Source of the DNA: Sphingobacterium sp. R2
GTDB lineage: Bacteria > Bacteroidota > Bacteroidia > Sphingobacteriales > Sphingobacteriaceae
Assembly (NCBI RefSeq): GCF_040760075.1
Contig: NZ_CP142884.1
Location: 2,046,001-2,110,000, forward strand
Reading direction: 5' to 3'
Length of the DNA: 64,000 nt
Positions 26,359 through 35,694 of the stretch are shown here, in pieces. Numbering within the stretch: the first letter of the stretch is position 1; each line of letters opens with the position of its first letter. The position numbers and the translations under genes were made by a program. The notes under the pieces are model-generated. The model had not been told where the DNA came from. It made no database searches and saw only the letters and a program-made list of their open reading frames with translations.

Positions 26359-28011
26359 ATGAAAAATCAGTTGAAGCGCTTCACCATGGCGTTAGTGGGC
26401 CTTGGGATCGTATGGAATATTTCAGCTTGTAAAGATCTGACCGAACTTAATATTAATCCGAACGGCGTAAGTGAAGAGGATGCAAATCCCAATCTTTTGC
26501 TGCCAACAATACTAACAGGGGCGGCAAAGAAATACAATGAATTGAGTTTCTCAGATCTTGGCGGAGTGATGCAGCATACTCAATTAGATGCCTGGTTCAA
26601 CTCACATAATGATTATGAATGGACTGGGGGAATTTTGAGTTGGGATGCTTATTATGGATTTTTACGGGACAATGAGCTTATGCGCAGACGGGCGGAGAAA
26701 TTAGGACTGGATTTCCATAAAGGAGTTTCTTTGGTGATGCGCGCTTACTTATTCGGATTGGTGACTGATCTCTGGGGGGATGCGCCTTATACAGATGCGT
26801 TGAAGGCGGAACTCGGAGATGCAGTCTATAATTTTCCGAAATATGACGGACAGGAAGTTATTTACAGGGGTATAATAGACGAATTATTACAAGCTAATGA
26901 ACTCTTGTCGCGTCCAGATGCCTCTTATGAGGTACTAGCGAATGCGGATGTGTATTTTGGCGGAAAGGCTTCAAAATGGCGGCGATTTGCCAACTCATTA
27001 GCTTTGCGGTATTATATGCGTCTTTCGGAAAAGTCTCCTGCTTTTGCCAAACAGGGGATTGAAAGTATTGTTGCCAATCCCGATAAATTTCCAATTATTA
27101 CGAGTACCACTGATGATGTATTGATGGATTTTGTTGGAAATAATGCAAATGACTCCTGGCCGTCAAATACGGTTTATGATGCCAGTGGAAGTAATTTTAG
27201 ACGAATGAAAATGTGTGCAACACTGGTCGACCGACTACAGGAACTTGGCGACCCCCGTTTGGCGGTTTGGGCAAGAAAGGTAGACATACCCATTGAGATC
27301 CGCAGCAATGAGCCCGCAGGTACAGATAAGATCGTTAATGGTGTTCGGATTGTATCGCCAGATGTCGTCAAAGGTGTTCCCGTGGATACCGATAAGGAGT
27401 ATGTCGGACTGCCGCCAAGTGTATCTAAAAACCCTTCAGCCTACAACCTCAATCCAACGCCCGGGCAGACCTCGATCAATCCGCATGTTTCTTACCTGAA
27501 TGATAGCTATCGTTCGGCGAAGGGAAGTTTGTTAAAAGCACGTTTGCTTTCTGCTGCCGAAGTTAATTTTATTTTGGCTGAAGCAGCCTGGAAAGGATGG
27601 GGGCTGCCTGAGTCAGCGAAGACCTATTATGAGCGTGCTATACAGGAATCTCTGGCAAGCTGGGGAAGGGGCGCAGACTATTCCAACTATATTCGTCAGA
27701 AAGGGGTGGCGTTTGAAAATACGCAAGTGCAGATCATTGAACAAAAATGGATCGCAAGCTGGTCAACTGCCGCACAGTCCTGGTTTGATTATCGTCGCAC
27801 AGGGTACCCCGCTCTAAAGGCCGGCCCCGCAGCCATTCGTACACAACTTCCGGTGCGTGTGCCTTATATGCAAACCGAAATGAGTGTGAATCAAAAAAAT
27901 GCAGAAGAGGCCTTAAAGCGCATTGAGAAGACAGCATATTCACAGGCAGATAATGAAAATAGTGCCTGGTCAAAACCTTGGTTATTGCAAGGAACAAACA
28001 AACCCTGGTAA
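26359..28011 (+). CDS. SusD-like lipoprotein (SusD_2 / RagB type)
   Basis: 550 residues. Lipobox ISAC with Cys at residue 24, then the start typical of the SusD-2 group (LTELNINPNGVSEEDANPNL, LLPTIL). Helical repeats with KGVSLVMRAYLFGLVTDLWG and GKASKWRRFANSLALRYYMR are characteristic. The C-terminal part contains AEVNFILAEAAWKGWGLPES and QKWIASWSTAAQSWFDYRRT. It forms the lid of the SusC receptor encoded 12 bases upstream. Confidence 0.94.
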   Translation: MKNQLKRFTMALVGLGIVWNISACKDLTELNINPNGVSEEDANPNLLLPTILTGAAKKYNELSFSDLGGVMQHTQLDAWFNSHNDYEWTGGILSWDAYYGFLRDNELMRRRAEKLGLDFHKGVSLVMRAYLFGLVTDLWGDAPYTDALKAELGDAVYNFPKYDGQEVIYRGIIDELLQANELLSRPDASYEVLANADVYFGGKASKWRRFANSLALRYYMRLSEKSPAFAKQGIESIVANPDKFPIITSTTDDVLMDFVGNNANDSWPSNTVYDASGSNFRRMKMCATLVDRLQELGDPRLAVWARKVDIPIEIRSNEPAGTDKIVNGVRIVSPDVVKGVPVDTDKEYVGLPPSVSKNPSAYNLNPTPGQTSINPHVSYLNDSYRSAKGSLLKARLLSAAEVNFILAEAAWKGWGLPESAKTYYERAIQESLASWGRGADYSNYIRQKGVAFENTQVQIIEQKWIASWSTAAQSWFDYRRTGYPALKAGPAAIRTQLPVRVPYMQTEMSVNQKNAEEALKRIEKTAYSQADNENSAWSKPWLLQGTNKPW

Positions 28012-28076
28012 GTCCTGATCGTAAAATGAAAGTCATTATAACCAGCGGTTCAGTCGCTTATAAAATCAATATAAAA

Positions 28077-29270
28077 ATGAAAATAAAACATATTCTACTT
28101 GTTATCGGCGTTTGCTGTACTTTATTGGAAGGGAAAAGCCAGACCACCAACGCGTATAAACAGCCAGACCGGATTACATTGACTTGGTCCGATGATCCCA
28201 GCCAAACGCAGTCTGTTTCGTGGCGCGTCAACGCGGATAAGACTAAAATGATTGGTCAGGTTGTTGAAGAACTGAGTAATCCTGAACTTGAAGCAAAAGC
28301 GATATCAGTACAGGGAATAGGGGTGTCTCTGGAGCAAGGGCAACAAACCGACACCTATGGACAGGTAACCTTCCGTGACCTGAAACCCGGAACGGTCTAT
28401 GCCTATCGGGTTGGAGATGGCACCATTTGGAGTCCCTGGAACCAATTCAGAACTGCAGAGCGTTCTGGCGGCTTTTCGTTTATCTATTTGGGCGATGCAC
28501 AGAATGACCTACGGTCACGATGGGCACGTGCCATCCGTCGTGCTTATCAACAGGAGGCGAATGCACGCTTTATTGTTCACGCGGGCGACCTGATCAATCG
28601 TTCGAATGCCGACGAAGAGTGGGCAGAATGGCATGAGGCCGCGGGATTTATTCATCAGATGGTCCCTGCTGTTCCAACACCGGGGAATCACGAGTACCGT
28701 CGCGACTCGCTTGGGAAGCTTGTACTTGACCCGCATTGGAACGTACAGTTCAACTTGCCTAAGAATGGCCCTGAGGACATGCAGGATGCTGTTTATTATT
28801 TGGATTATCAGGATCTGCGTATGATTTCCCTAAATTCTCAGTTGATTATGCTAGACTCCACCGCGGCAGCAGTACAGGAAAAATGGCTGGAGAAAGTGTT
28901 GTCATCCTCACCAAAAAAATGGAACATCGTTGTGATGCACCATCCCGTATACTCCACGGCTAAAAATCGTGACAACACCATCTTGAGAGAACGCTTTAAA
29001 CCTATTTTTGAGAAATATGGGGTGGATTTGGTTCTTCAGGGACATGATCATACCTATGCACGCGGAGGGCTTGGTAAAAAGCGTCCTATTTACCTTTTAT
29101 CCGTAGCCGGACCGAAAATGTATGAGTCAGATTCCGAACGCTGGATGGATCGGGCAACCTCACAGACGCAACTCTATCAGGTCATTAAGCTGAATAACAA
29201 TAAACTGCATTTTTCAAGCTACAAGCTGAATGGTCAGCTGTTTGATTCATTCGAGTTGTCGAAAAAATAA
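28077..29270 (+). CDS. Exported metallophosphoesterase with purple-acid-phosphatase-like N-terminal domain
   Basis: About 397 residues. The ATG at 28077 is chosen because it begins a clear signal peptide (MKIKHILLVIGVCCTLLEG). Residues about 30-130 form a fibronectin-like domain as in purple acid phosphatases (PDRITLTWSDDPSQTQSVSW, LKPGTVYAYRVGDG). The calcineurin-like metal motifs are all present in order: YLGDAQND, HAGDLINR, GNHEY, VMHHPVYS and QGHDHTYAR. It hydrolyses phosphate esters in the periplasm or at the surface. It lies 65 bases after the SusD gene, probably in the same operon, and ends at a terminator (29281-29324). Confidence 0.92.
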   Translation: MKIKHILLVIGVCCTLLEGKSQTTNAYKQPDRITLTWSDDPSQTQSVSWRVNADKTKMIGQVVEELSNPELEAKAISVQGIGVSLEQGQQTDTYGQVTFRDLKPGTVYAYRVGDGTIWSPWNQFRTAERSGGFSFIYLGDAQNDLRSRWARAIRRAYQQEANARFIVHAGDLINRSNADEEWAEWHEAAGFIHQMVPAVPTPGNHEYRRDSLGKLVLDPHWNVQFNLPKNGPEDMQDAVYYLDYQDLRMISLNSQLIMLDSTAAAVQEKWLEKVLSSSPKKWNIVVMHHPVYSTAKNRDNTILRERFKPIFEKYGVDLVLQGHDHTYARGGLGKKRPIYLLSVAGPKMYESDSERWMDRATSQTQLYQVIKLNNNKLHFSSYKLNGQLFDSFELSKK

Positions 29271-29280
29271 AACGAGAATG

Positions 29281-29324
29281 ACGGAAAGTAATCCATTCAA
29301 ACCGGAAGACTTTCCGTTATTTTA
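29281..29324 (+). terminator. Hairpin terminator after metallophosphoesterase gene
   Basis: ACGGAAAGT (29281-29289) pairs with ACTTTCCGT (29309-29317), followed by TATTTT. It begins 10 bases after the stop codon. Confidence 0.6.
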
Positions 29325-29431
29325 ATTGCGGGATCCAATCCATTAAAAGATTAAGATCTATCTGCGTCGAGATGGCTGATTTATACGGTATAACAAAAAG
29401 ATATTGCTTAAAAAAAAATAGCTATATAGCA

Positions 29432-30270
29432 ATGAAAAAGATTTTATTTTATACTATCTTACTGGGAATGATAGTGAGTTTGACCACAGTGGTATATGGT
29501 CAATCGGCTGATTTGATTAAAAAGTTAAATCAAAAAAGTGTTCACATTGCAGCGCACCGGGGCGCTCATTTAAAACAGCCAGAAAACTCCATCGCTGCGA
29601 TTGAAGAGGCCATTCGGCAAGGAGCTTCCGTCGTAGAGGTCGATGTACGGGCAAGCAAAGACGGTGTACTGGTACTGATGCATGATAAAACAGTGAACCG
29701 TACGACAACGGGACAAGGAGAGGTCGCCAAACATACTTATGCTGAGCTTCAAAAGCTCCACTACGCACCCAAGCTCATGGAGGCGAATCGGAACATGTTA
29801 TTCCGACCTTATCAGAAGCTTTGCGTGTAGCAAAGGGGAAAATCATCGTGGATTTGGATTTTAAAGAAGATCGGAAAGAATTTGTCAAGACAACTTATAC
29901 GCTTATTGCACAGGAGGGGATGGAAGACCAAGTATTGTTTTTCCTTTACGATTACAAAGACATGCCGAAGACTTACAAACTCAATCCGACGATCACGCTG
30001 TTCCCTAGAGCACGTAGCATGGCTGACCTAGCGGCTATACTCAAGATGGGATTAACGACGGTTGTCCACCTTGATGAGTCGTTTATAGAAACCGAAGAAC
30101 TAAACCGGCTGCGCGAACAGGGCATTTATTTTTGGATGAATAGTTTGGGGGAATATGACGATCAAGCGGCGAAGGACGGAAGCATGGCTTATCGGTCTTT
30201 CTTGGAAAAATATCCGTTTGTGCGCCTTATTCAGACCGACCAGCCAGGTCTGTGGCGTGAAGTGCTCTAA
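29432..30270 (+). pseudogene. Glycerophosphodiester phosphodiesterase, frameshifted
   Basis: The ATG at 29432 begins a signal peptide (MKKILFYTILLGMIVSLTTV). The GDPD catalytic segment follows: HIAAHRGAHLKQPENSIAAI, then VVEVDVRASKDGVLVLMHD. The frame breaks near 29751-29765 and that reading ends at 29830. The next frame, which first has a Met at 29821, continues the same protein: upstream of that Met it reads ESEHVIPTLSEALRVAKGKI, the expected GDPD continuation, and runs to 30270. One added base would restore a protein of about 279 residues. All catalytic residues of the first half are present, so this could be a sequencing error. If real, the enzyme is dead. Neighbours suggest a role in releasing glycerol phosphate from phospholipid head groups. 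Confidence 0.82.
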
Positions 30271-30403
30271 GGGGAATCAAAATTTAACTTGATTATTGAT
30301 GCTAAATCGTTAATTTAGTGTCTTGGAAACCGGTTGCATAGCCTAGTGCTGCGCTAATCCGGACCATAATAAAGCACAGAAATAAAAAAACAATAATCCA
30401 TTT

Positions 30404-32767
30404 ATGAAAGTCCGTATATTACTTTTGGCCGCAATGGGAGCATGGCTCTGTCCACCACTTCAAGCCCAACAATTTCCGTATAAAAACCATACTTTGCCTA
30501 CCGAAAAGAGGGTAAGTGATCTGTTGGGAAGAATGACTGTGGAGGAGAAGGTCGGGCAGTTGAGTAAATTGCTTGGCTGGGAAATGTATACGAAAGATGG
30601 AAAGCAGATAACGGTTAGCAATAAATTACGGAAAGCAGCGAAAGAGCAACATATTGGGTTATTGTGGGCGACATTGCGCGCTGACCCTTGGACACAAAAA
30701 ACCTTATTGAATGGTCTGAGTCCGGTAGAAGCCGCGCGTGCTACAAACGCCATCCAACGTTATATGGTGGATAGTACACGACTGGGGATTCCGTTGTTAT
30801 TGTCTGAAGAGGCGCCGCACGGACATATGGCTATCGGTGCAACCGTTTTCCCTACTGCTATTGGGCAAGCGAGTACCTGGAATCCGCAGTTGATTCAGGA
30901 TATGGCAGCGACGATCGCTAAGGAGACCTATGCAGTGGGCGGTAAAAACGGATATGGTCCTGTGCTTGATTTAGCGCGAGACCCCCGTTGGTCGCGTACC
31001 GAAGAAACCTATGGTGAGGATCCGTACTTGATTGGACAGATGGGAAGTGCGATGATCCGTGGTTTTCAGGGTGAGAAGTTAGGGCAGCACGATAAAATAA
31101 TAGGTACATTGAAGCATTTTGTCGCCTATGCTGCTCCAGATGGAGGGCACAATGGTGAGTCTGTTTCATTTGGCGAGCGGAGCCTCCGGCAATATTTCCT
31201 TCCGCCTTTTGAGCGTGCTGTAAAGTCAGGCGCTGGGTCGGTCATGACCGCTTATAACAGTATTGACGGTATTCCGTGTTCGGCTAACCCTTGGCTGCTA
31301 AAAGACGTTTTACGTAAAGACTGGGGATTTACCGGCTTTGTTGTGTCGGATTTATTGAGCATATCGGGGCTCAACGGCGGTCACGCTACTGCTGCTACTG
31401 GCGAAGACGCCGCTTCGCAAAGCATTCATGCGGGACTGGATGTTGATTTAAGCGGGACTGGTTATGGTGCAAATTTGCTCAAGGCTGTGCAGCAAGGGCT
31501 TGTTGAATCTGCTGTTCTCGATACAGCAGTTGCCCGTGTATTGCGGATGAAGTTCAATCTTGGCCTTTTTGATCAACCTTATGTGGATGAGAAATTAGTT
31601 GCTCAAAAAGTCGCTACACCACAAAATAAAATGCTTGCGAGGCAAGTAGCGCGCGAGTCGATTGTTTTGCTAAAAAATGATCAGCAACTCTTACCCTTAA
31701 GTAAATCGTTGAAACGAATAGCAGTTATAGGACCGAATGCTGACAATGCCTATAACCAGCTGGGCGATTACACCGCGCCACAGGCCGATGGTAAAATTCA
31801 GACCCTACTAATGGGAATCCGGTCTGTAGTTGGTAAAAGTACCAAAATTGATTATGTTAAAGGCTGTGCAATACGGGATACAAGTCATTCGGATATCGCT
31901 GGCGCCGTAGCTGCTGCTAAAGAGGCTGATGCGGTGATTTTAGTTTTAGGAGGTTCAAGCGCACGTGATTTCAAAACCTCCTATCAGGCAACCGGAGCAG
32001 CGAATGTGGACCCCAATACCGTGAGTGATATGGAGAGTGGAGAGGGTTTTGACCGCGTTTCGCTAGATATGATGGGCGATCAGATCAAATTGATGCAGGC
32101 AATACAGGCAACAGGAAAACCCGTTGTACTTGTAACAATTATGGGGAGACCTTTAAACTTGAATTGGGCAGCAGAACATGTGCCTGCGATTGTGAACGCT
32201 TGGTATCCGGGACAGGAAGGAGGCTCGGCTATTGCAGATGTCTTGTTTGGCGACTACAATCCGGCAGGAAGATTACCGATTTCAGTACCTCGGTCTGTTG
32301 GGCAGCTGCCAGTACATTACAATCATACAAAACCCAAACATCACGACTATGTAGAAATGACGGCCAGTCCATTGTATCCATTTGGCTATGGATTGAGCTA
32401 CAGCAATTTTGAGTACTCCAATTTACAGATTTCTTTGAATGAGTCTGAGCATGATTTTACATGTACGGTATCGTTCGACGTTGCAAATAACGGCAAATTG
32501 GCGGGCGATGAAGTTGCTCAGTTATATGTTGTGGACGAGGTGAGTTCGGTGGTGACACCGGTCATGCAATTGAAGCGTTTTGAGCGTCGAAATATTACAG
32601 CAGGAAAGAAAGAACGTTATTCTTTTCAATTGACCAAGGAGGACCTCAAACTTTGGAATGCAGGTAATGAATGGAAGACAGAAAAAGGCAGGTTTAAACT
32701 TTTGGTCGGCGCATCTTCGGATGATATCCGGTTGAAGGGAACATTGGAATTAACGAAGGATTATTAA
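30404..32767 (+). CDS. Glycoside hydrolase family 3 beta-glucosidase
   Basis: 787 residues with a signal peptide ending LQAQ. N-terminal TIM-barrel domain with RMTVEEKVGQL, GPVLDLARDPRWSRTEETYG and LKHFVAYAAPDGG. The catalytic nucleophile is Asp316 in GFVVSDLLSI. A second sandwich domain (KRIAVIGPNADNAYNQLGDY, VLVTIMGRPLNLNW) and a C-terminal fibronectin-III-like domain (DEVAQLYVVDEVSS, LKRFERRNITAGKKERYSF) follow. It removes beta-linked glucose or related sugars from oligosaccharide ends. It is separated by 133 bases from the phosphodiesterase gene and ends at a strong terminator, so it is probably its own transcript. Confidence 0.95.
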   Translation: MKVRILLLAAMGAWLCPPLQAQQFPYKNHTLPTEKRVSDLLGRMTVEEKVGQLSKLLGWEMYTKDGKQITVSNKLRKAAKEQHIGLLWATLRADPWTQKTLLNGLSPVEAARATNAIQRYMVDSTRLGIPLLLSEEAPHGHMAIGATVFPTAIGQASTWNPQLIQDMAATIAKETYAVGGKNGYGPVLDLARDPRWSRTEETYGEDPYLIGQMGSAMIRGFQGEKLGQHDKIIGTLKHFVAYAAPDGGHNGESVSFGERSLRQYFLPPFERAVKSGAGSVMTAYNSIDGIPCSANPWLLKDVLRKDWGFTGFVVSDLLSISGLNGGHATAATGEDAASQSIHAGLDVDLSGTGYGANLLKAVQQGLVESAVLDTAVARVLRMKFNLGLFDQPYVDEKLVAQKVATPQNKMLARQVARESIVLLKNDQQLLPLSKSLKRIAVIGPNADNAYNQLGDYTAPQADGKIQTLLMGIRSVVGKSTKIDYVKGCAIRDTSHSDIAGAVAAAKEADAVILVLGGSSARDFKTSYQATGAANVDPNTVSDMESGEGFDRVSLDMMGDQIKLMQAIQATGKPVVLVTIMGRPLNLNWAAEHVPAIVNAWYPGQEGGSAIADVLFGDYNPAGRLPISVPRSVGQLPVHYNHTKPKHHDYVEMTASPLYPFGYGLSYSNFEYSNLQISLNESEHDFTCTVSFDVANNGKLAGDEVAQLYVVDEVSSVVTPVMQLKRFERRNITAGKKERYSFQLTKEDLKLWNAGNEWKTEKGRFKLLVGASSDDIRLKGTLELTKDY

Positions 32768-32788
32768 ATTCAAAACACGAGATATGAC

Positions 32789-32825
32789 ATGGGGCGGTCC
32801 AATTTTTTTGGACCGCCCCATTTTC
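32789..32825 (+). terminator. Strong Rho-independent terminator after GH3 gene
   Basis: Twelve-base stem: ATGGGGCGGTCC (32789-32800) with GGACCGCCCCAT (32810-32821), loop AATTTTTTT, then TTT. It lies 22 bases after the GH3 stop. Confidence 0.88.
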
Positions 32826-32989
32826 ATGTTGCTCATTGAAACTACCTACGGTGCCATTTCAAACTGCTGTATTATTTCGAATATTAGATCCATAGTGATT
32901 TATATTAAATGCCAGAAAAGCTCTTTTTTGCTGTACCGATAGCTTGGTATCTTAGTCGGATCTACTGGCGTTTTTTCTGCTCCAGAAAG

Positions 32990-34024
32990 TTACCTGAGCA
33001 CAATATGCTTAATACTTTTCCTGTTCCAAGTATACGTAATATGGATAAGGCCATTGGGGTCCTGAATAATTGTCGGATAAGAATACTCGTCGTTCTTGAC
33101 ACCATCTTCAAGGGTTAACACATCTTTCCACTGTAAGCCATCCTTTGAGATGGCGACATGTAGTTTTGTACGTCCTTCCCACCAGTCGTTGCCAGCGATG
33201 GCCGGGTTGAAGACAATCATAAAGAGGCCATTTTTCAGACGGATAGCATCAGTTGCTGAATTTGGGTTGAGTAGATTGGTTGCTTGCCACGGTCCCCAGG
33301 TAAGGCCCTGATCTCTTGAAAAAGCCGCCATTACCTTATTTTCTTTACTTCGACAGAGCACCTGAATGCGTCCATCTGTGTGTTGGATCACACTGGGCTG
33401 AATCACCTGGATACTGGTATCAGGGCGAATCGGACTGACGGACCAGGAGCGGCCATGATCCCGGCTAATTTCTAGATGAGCTTTCCAGATTTCCTCCTTG
33501 GACTCCGTGCTGGAAGGGGAGAGAAGCAATCCGTTTTTCAAGGTGAGTGGTTTGTTTTTGATTGGCCCCAATATACCTTCAGGCAATTGTTGCGCTGCTG
33601 ACCAGCTTGTTCCTTTATCTAGCGAATGTTTGACATAACCTTTCCATTCTCTGGGATTGGGCCCTATTTTATAATACAATGATAGGGTGTCACTGTGGGG
33701 GTATTGATAGAAGACCGGATTCCATGTTGGGAAGCGGTTGTCGCCAAGGATTCCATCTGCAATCTGTACAGGAGGCTGCCATTGCCCATGGTGATATAGG
33801 GAGCTCCAGATAACCACGTCGGGGTTAGATTCGTGTGTGCCACCAAACCAGGCCGCCAATAAGCTGTCTTTTCCGATGACTTGAATTGTGGATGCATGAC
33901 ATTGCTTGAATGGAACCTCACCTGCGTGGAAAATTTGTTCTGAACGGAGAATTTGTGGTTTGTAGGTGCCGCACGAAGATAGGAGCAAAGCGAATAGTGT
34001 CGAAAGTACTGTGATTTTTCTCAT
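32990..34024 (-). CDS. Sialidase/BNR-repeat lipoprotein (exo-alpha-sialidase-like)
   Basis: About 344 residues from the ATG at 34024, which starts a lipoprotein signal (LFALLLSSC, Cys18). An upstream in-frame Met at 34069 would spoil the signal. Asp-box-like repeats typical of BNR beta propellers are visible: SLDKGTSWS, SRDHGRSWS, SRDQGLTWG and SKDGLQWKD. The C-terminal segment NDEYSYPTIIQDPNGLIHIT resembles the BNR_2 group. Family members cleave sialic acids or other acidic or deoxy sugars. Without the full set of catalytic Arg residues marked, the exact substrate is open. It is the last gene of the ROK/SusCD/fucosidase set, which favours a glycoprotein or mucin-like substrate. Confidence 0.82.
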   Translation of the reverse strand: MRKITVLSTLFALLLSSCGTYKPQILRSEQIFHAGEVPFKQCHASTIQVIGKDSLLAAWFGGTHESNPDVVIWSSLYHHGQWQPPVQIADGILGDNRFPTWNPVFYQYPHSDTLSLYYKIGPNPREWKGYVKHSLDKGTSWSAAQQLPEGILGPIKNKPLTLKNGLLLSPSSTESKEEIWKAHLEISRDHGRSWSVSPIRPDTSIQVIQPSVIQHTDGRIQVLCRSKENKVMAAFSRDQGLTWGPWQATNLLNPNSATDAIRLKNGLFMIVFNPAIAGNDWWEGRTKLHVAISKDGLQWKDVLTLEDGVKNDEYSYPTIIQDPNGLIHITYTWNRKSIKHIVLR

Positions 34025-34153
34025 TAGAATTGACGGTTTCAAAACCTGAATTGTTGGTTTAAGTATCATTTTCTTTTTGCTGTACTGAAGCTTTTGGGGG
34101 CAAAAATGTACAGGTGTTGGACTTATAATTGCTGACTTTGTAAAATGATAAAA

Positions 34154-34178
34154 TTGCGCTGAATTAAATCCAGCGCAA
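34154..34178 (-). terminator. Hairpin terminator after fucosidase gene
   Basis: TTGCGCTG (34154-34161) pairs with CAGCGCAA (34171-34178). On the minus strand it is followed by TTTATCATTTTA. It begins 8 bases after the fucosidase stop. Confidence 0.6.
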
Positions 34179-34185
34179 CTTTATT

Positions 34186-35622
34186 CTATTTGCTTTGCAA
34201 TTGGATTGCAGTAGCATAGTTAAATCGTGTAGCGGGGCTTCTCAACGTAATTTGGTTACCGCGTTGAGACCAGTCCAATTTACCTTTATGACCTAAAATA
34301 GCGATCTTTTTTACATTGAAATTATCAGGTACTTCGAAAATATATTCATTGGGCTGTTGGTAAGTATCACCTTCAGAAAGATGGAATACATTGACCATTT
34401 TACTGTCCTTGCTTCGGGTGTAGTAATAGTCACCTTGGTGATATGGGGCAATCGTCCGTGTTGCAAACACGGCAGTTTGATTAATTTTCATCCAGGCAGC
34501 CAGTTCGTTCAGGCGATCGTAAGCTGCTTGATCGTAGTCTCCATTAGGGCCGGGCGCTATGTTTAATAGGTAGTTTCCGCCACGGGAAATAATCTTCACC
34601 AATGTTTCGACAAGCTTCTTGGTTGGTTTGTAGTTGTCGTTGGGAACATAGCTGAACGAATCACCCATTGTAATGCAGCTTTCCCATGGAATATCTAACG
34701 GGTGTTCAGGAATCGCTTGTTCGGGGGTAACATAATTTTCCCAATTTCCGGGTACAGTACGATCTACGACAATAATGCCGGGTTGATTTTTTCTCGCCAT
34801 ATTACCGATGCGGTCCATGTCGATATCTTGTTCCACTTTGATTGTTCTTTGCCAATCGACAGACTGATCAATTGTTTTAAAAGGGCGTACCCAGCCTCCA
34901 TCTAACCAAAGAATATCAACTTTTCCGTATTCTGAGGTTAATTCGTTGATCTGGTTATAGGTATAGTTTTTGAATTTTTCCCAGCGATCCGGGTGTTTTT
35001 GAGGATCATAGTTTACATTACGGTCTTTTGGGGGAAAGTAACTCCACCAGTAAAAATCTGTATGCCAATCAGGTTTTGAAAAATATGCACCGATTTTAAA
35101 ACCATCGTTGCGAAATGTATTAAAAATTTCTTTAGTCACATTTGCTTTCGGATTCGTCGAAAACGGCGTTTTAGAAGATGTGATCTTATAATCGGACTCC
35201 TTAGTGTCGAACATCGCGAATCCATCGTGATGTTTGGTGGTGAAGACCACATATTTCATTCCGGCGCTTTTAGCAGCATCGGCCCACTTTTGTGGGTTAA
35301 AATCGGTAGGATTGAAGGTAGTCTGTAGATTGTTGTAATTTTTTACATACGCGTTGTAGGTCGCTCCATGCTCTGGTTTTCGTTGTGTCCAGCCTTCGTC
35401 TTCTGGGCACAAGCTCCAGCTTTCAACAATACCCCATTGGCTATACGTTCCCCAGTGCATGAAAAGTCCAAACTTCATATCTTGCCATTGTTCGAGGTTT
35501 TCGATCACTAATGGATCTGTCGGTTTTTGGTAGCCGGCAGATACGTTATGTGCCTGGCCGAACGCTAGTGTTGCGCTTGAAGCGATCAACGCAGTGAATA
35601 TAATAGTTTTTAGTTTTTGCAT
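34186..35622 (-). CDS. Glycoside hydrolase family 29 alpha-L-fucosidase
   Basis: About 478 residues from the ATG at 35622, which starts a signal peptide (KLKTIIFTALIASSATLAFG). An upstream Met at 35658 lies inside the terminator of the previous gene and is rejected. GH29 signatures are present: FGLFMHWGTYSQWG, YVVFTTKHHDGFAMFDT and the nucleophile Asp241 in VDILWLDGGW. It removes terminal L-fucose with retention. It is preceded by a terminator after susD, so it may have its own promoter or be expressed by readthrough. With the neighbouring sialidase-like lipoprotein it suggests breakdown of fucosylated, sialylated glycans. Confidence 0.93.
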   Translation of the reverse strand: MQKLKTIIFTALIASSATLAFGQAHNVSAGYQKPTDPLVIENLEQWQDMKFGLFMHWGTYSQWGIVESWSLCPEDEGWTQRKPEHGATYNAYVKNYNNLQTTFNPTDFNPQKWADAAKSAGMKYVVFTTKHHDGFAMFDTKESDYKITSSKTPFSTNPKANVTKEIFNTFRNDGFKIGAYFSKPDWHTDFYWWSYFPPKDRNVNYDPQKHPDRWEKFKNYTYNQINELTSEYGKVDILWLDGGWVRPFKTIDQSVDWQRTIKVEQDIDMDRIGNMARKNQPGIIVVDRTVPGNWENYVTPEQAIPEHPLDIPWESCITMGDSFSYVPNDNYKPTKKLVETLVKIISRGGNYLLNIAPGPNGDYDQAAYDRLNELAAWMKINQTAVFATRTIAPYHQGDYYYTRSKDSKMVNVFHLSEGDTYQQPNEYIFEVPDNFNVKKIAILGHKGKLDWSQRGNQITLRSPATRFNYATAIQLQSK

Positions 35623-35648
35623 GTATAAATATAGTGAAAGTGATAAAA

Positions 35649-35673
35649 AGAAAGCCACCTTAGGTGGCTTTCT
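35649..35673 (-). terminator. Terminator between SusD-like and fucosidase genes
   Basis: AGAAAGCCACC (35649-35659) pairs with GGTGGCTTTCT (35663-35673) around a 3-base loop. On the minus strand it is followed by CTTTTTATC. Good Rho-independent shape. Confidence 0.8.
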
Positions 35674-35694
35674 ATAATTAAGCGTGAAATGGTG

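Noticed and set aside
27978..28076. Longer N-terminus for the metallophosphoesterase
   Set aside because: It would overlap the SusD gene and put 33 residues before an obvious signal peptide.
29821..30270. Separate small gene starting MRVAKGK
   Set aside because: It is the out-of-frame continuation of the glycerophosphodiesterase; similarity extends upstream of the Met in the same frame.
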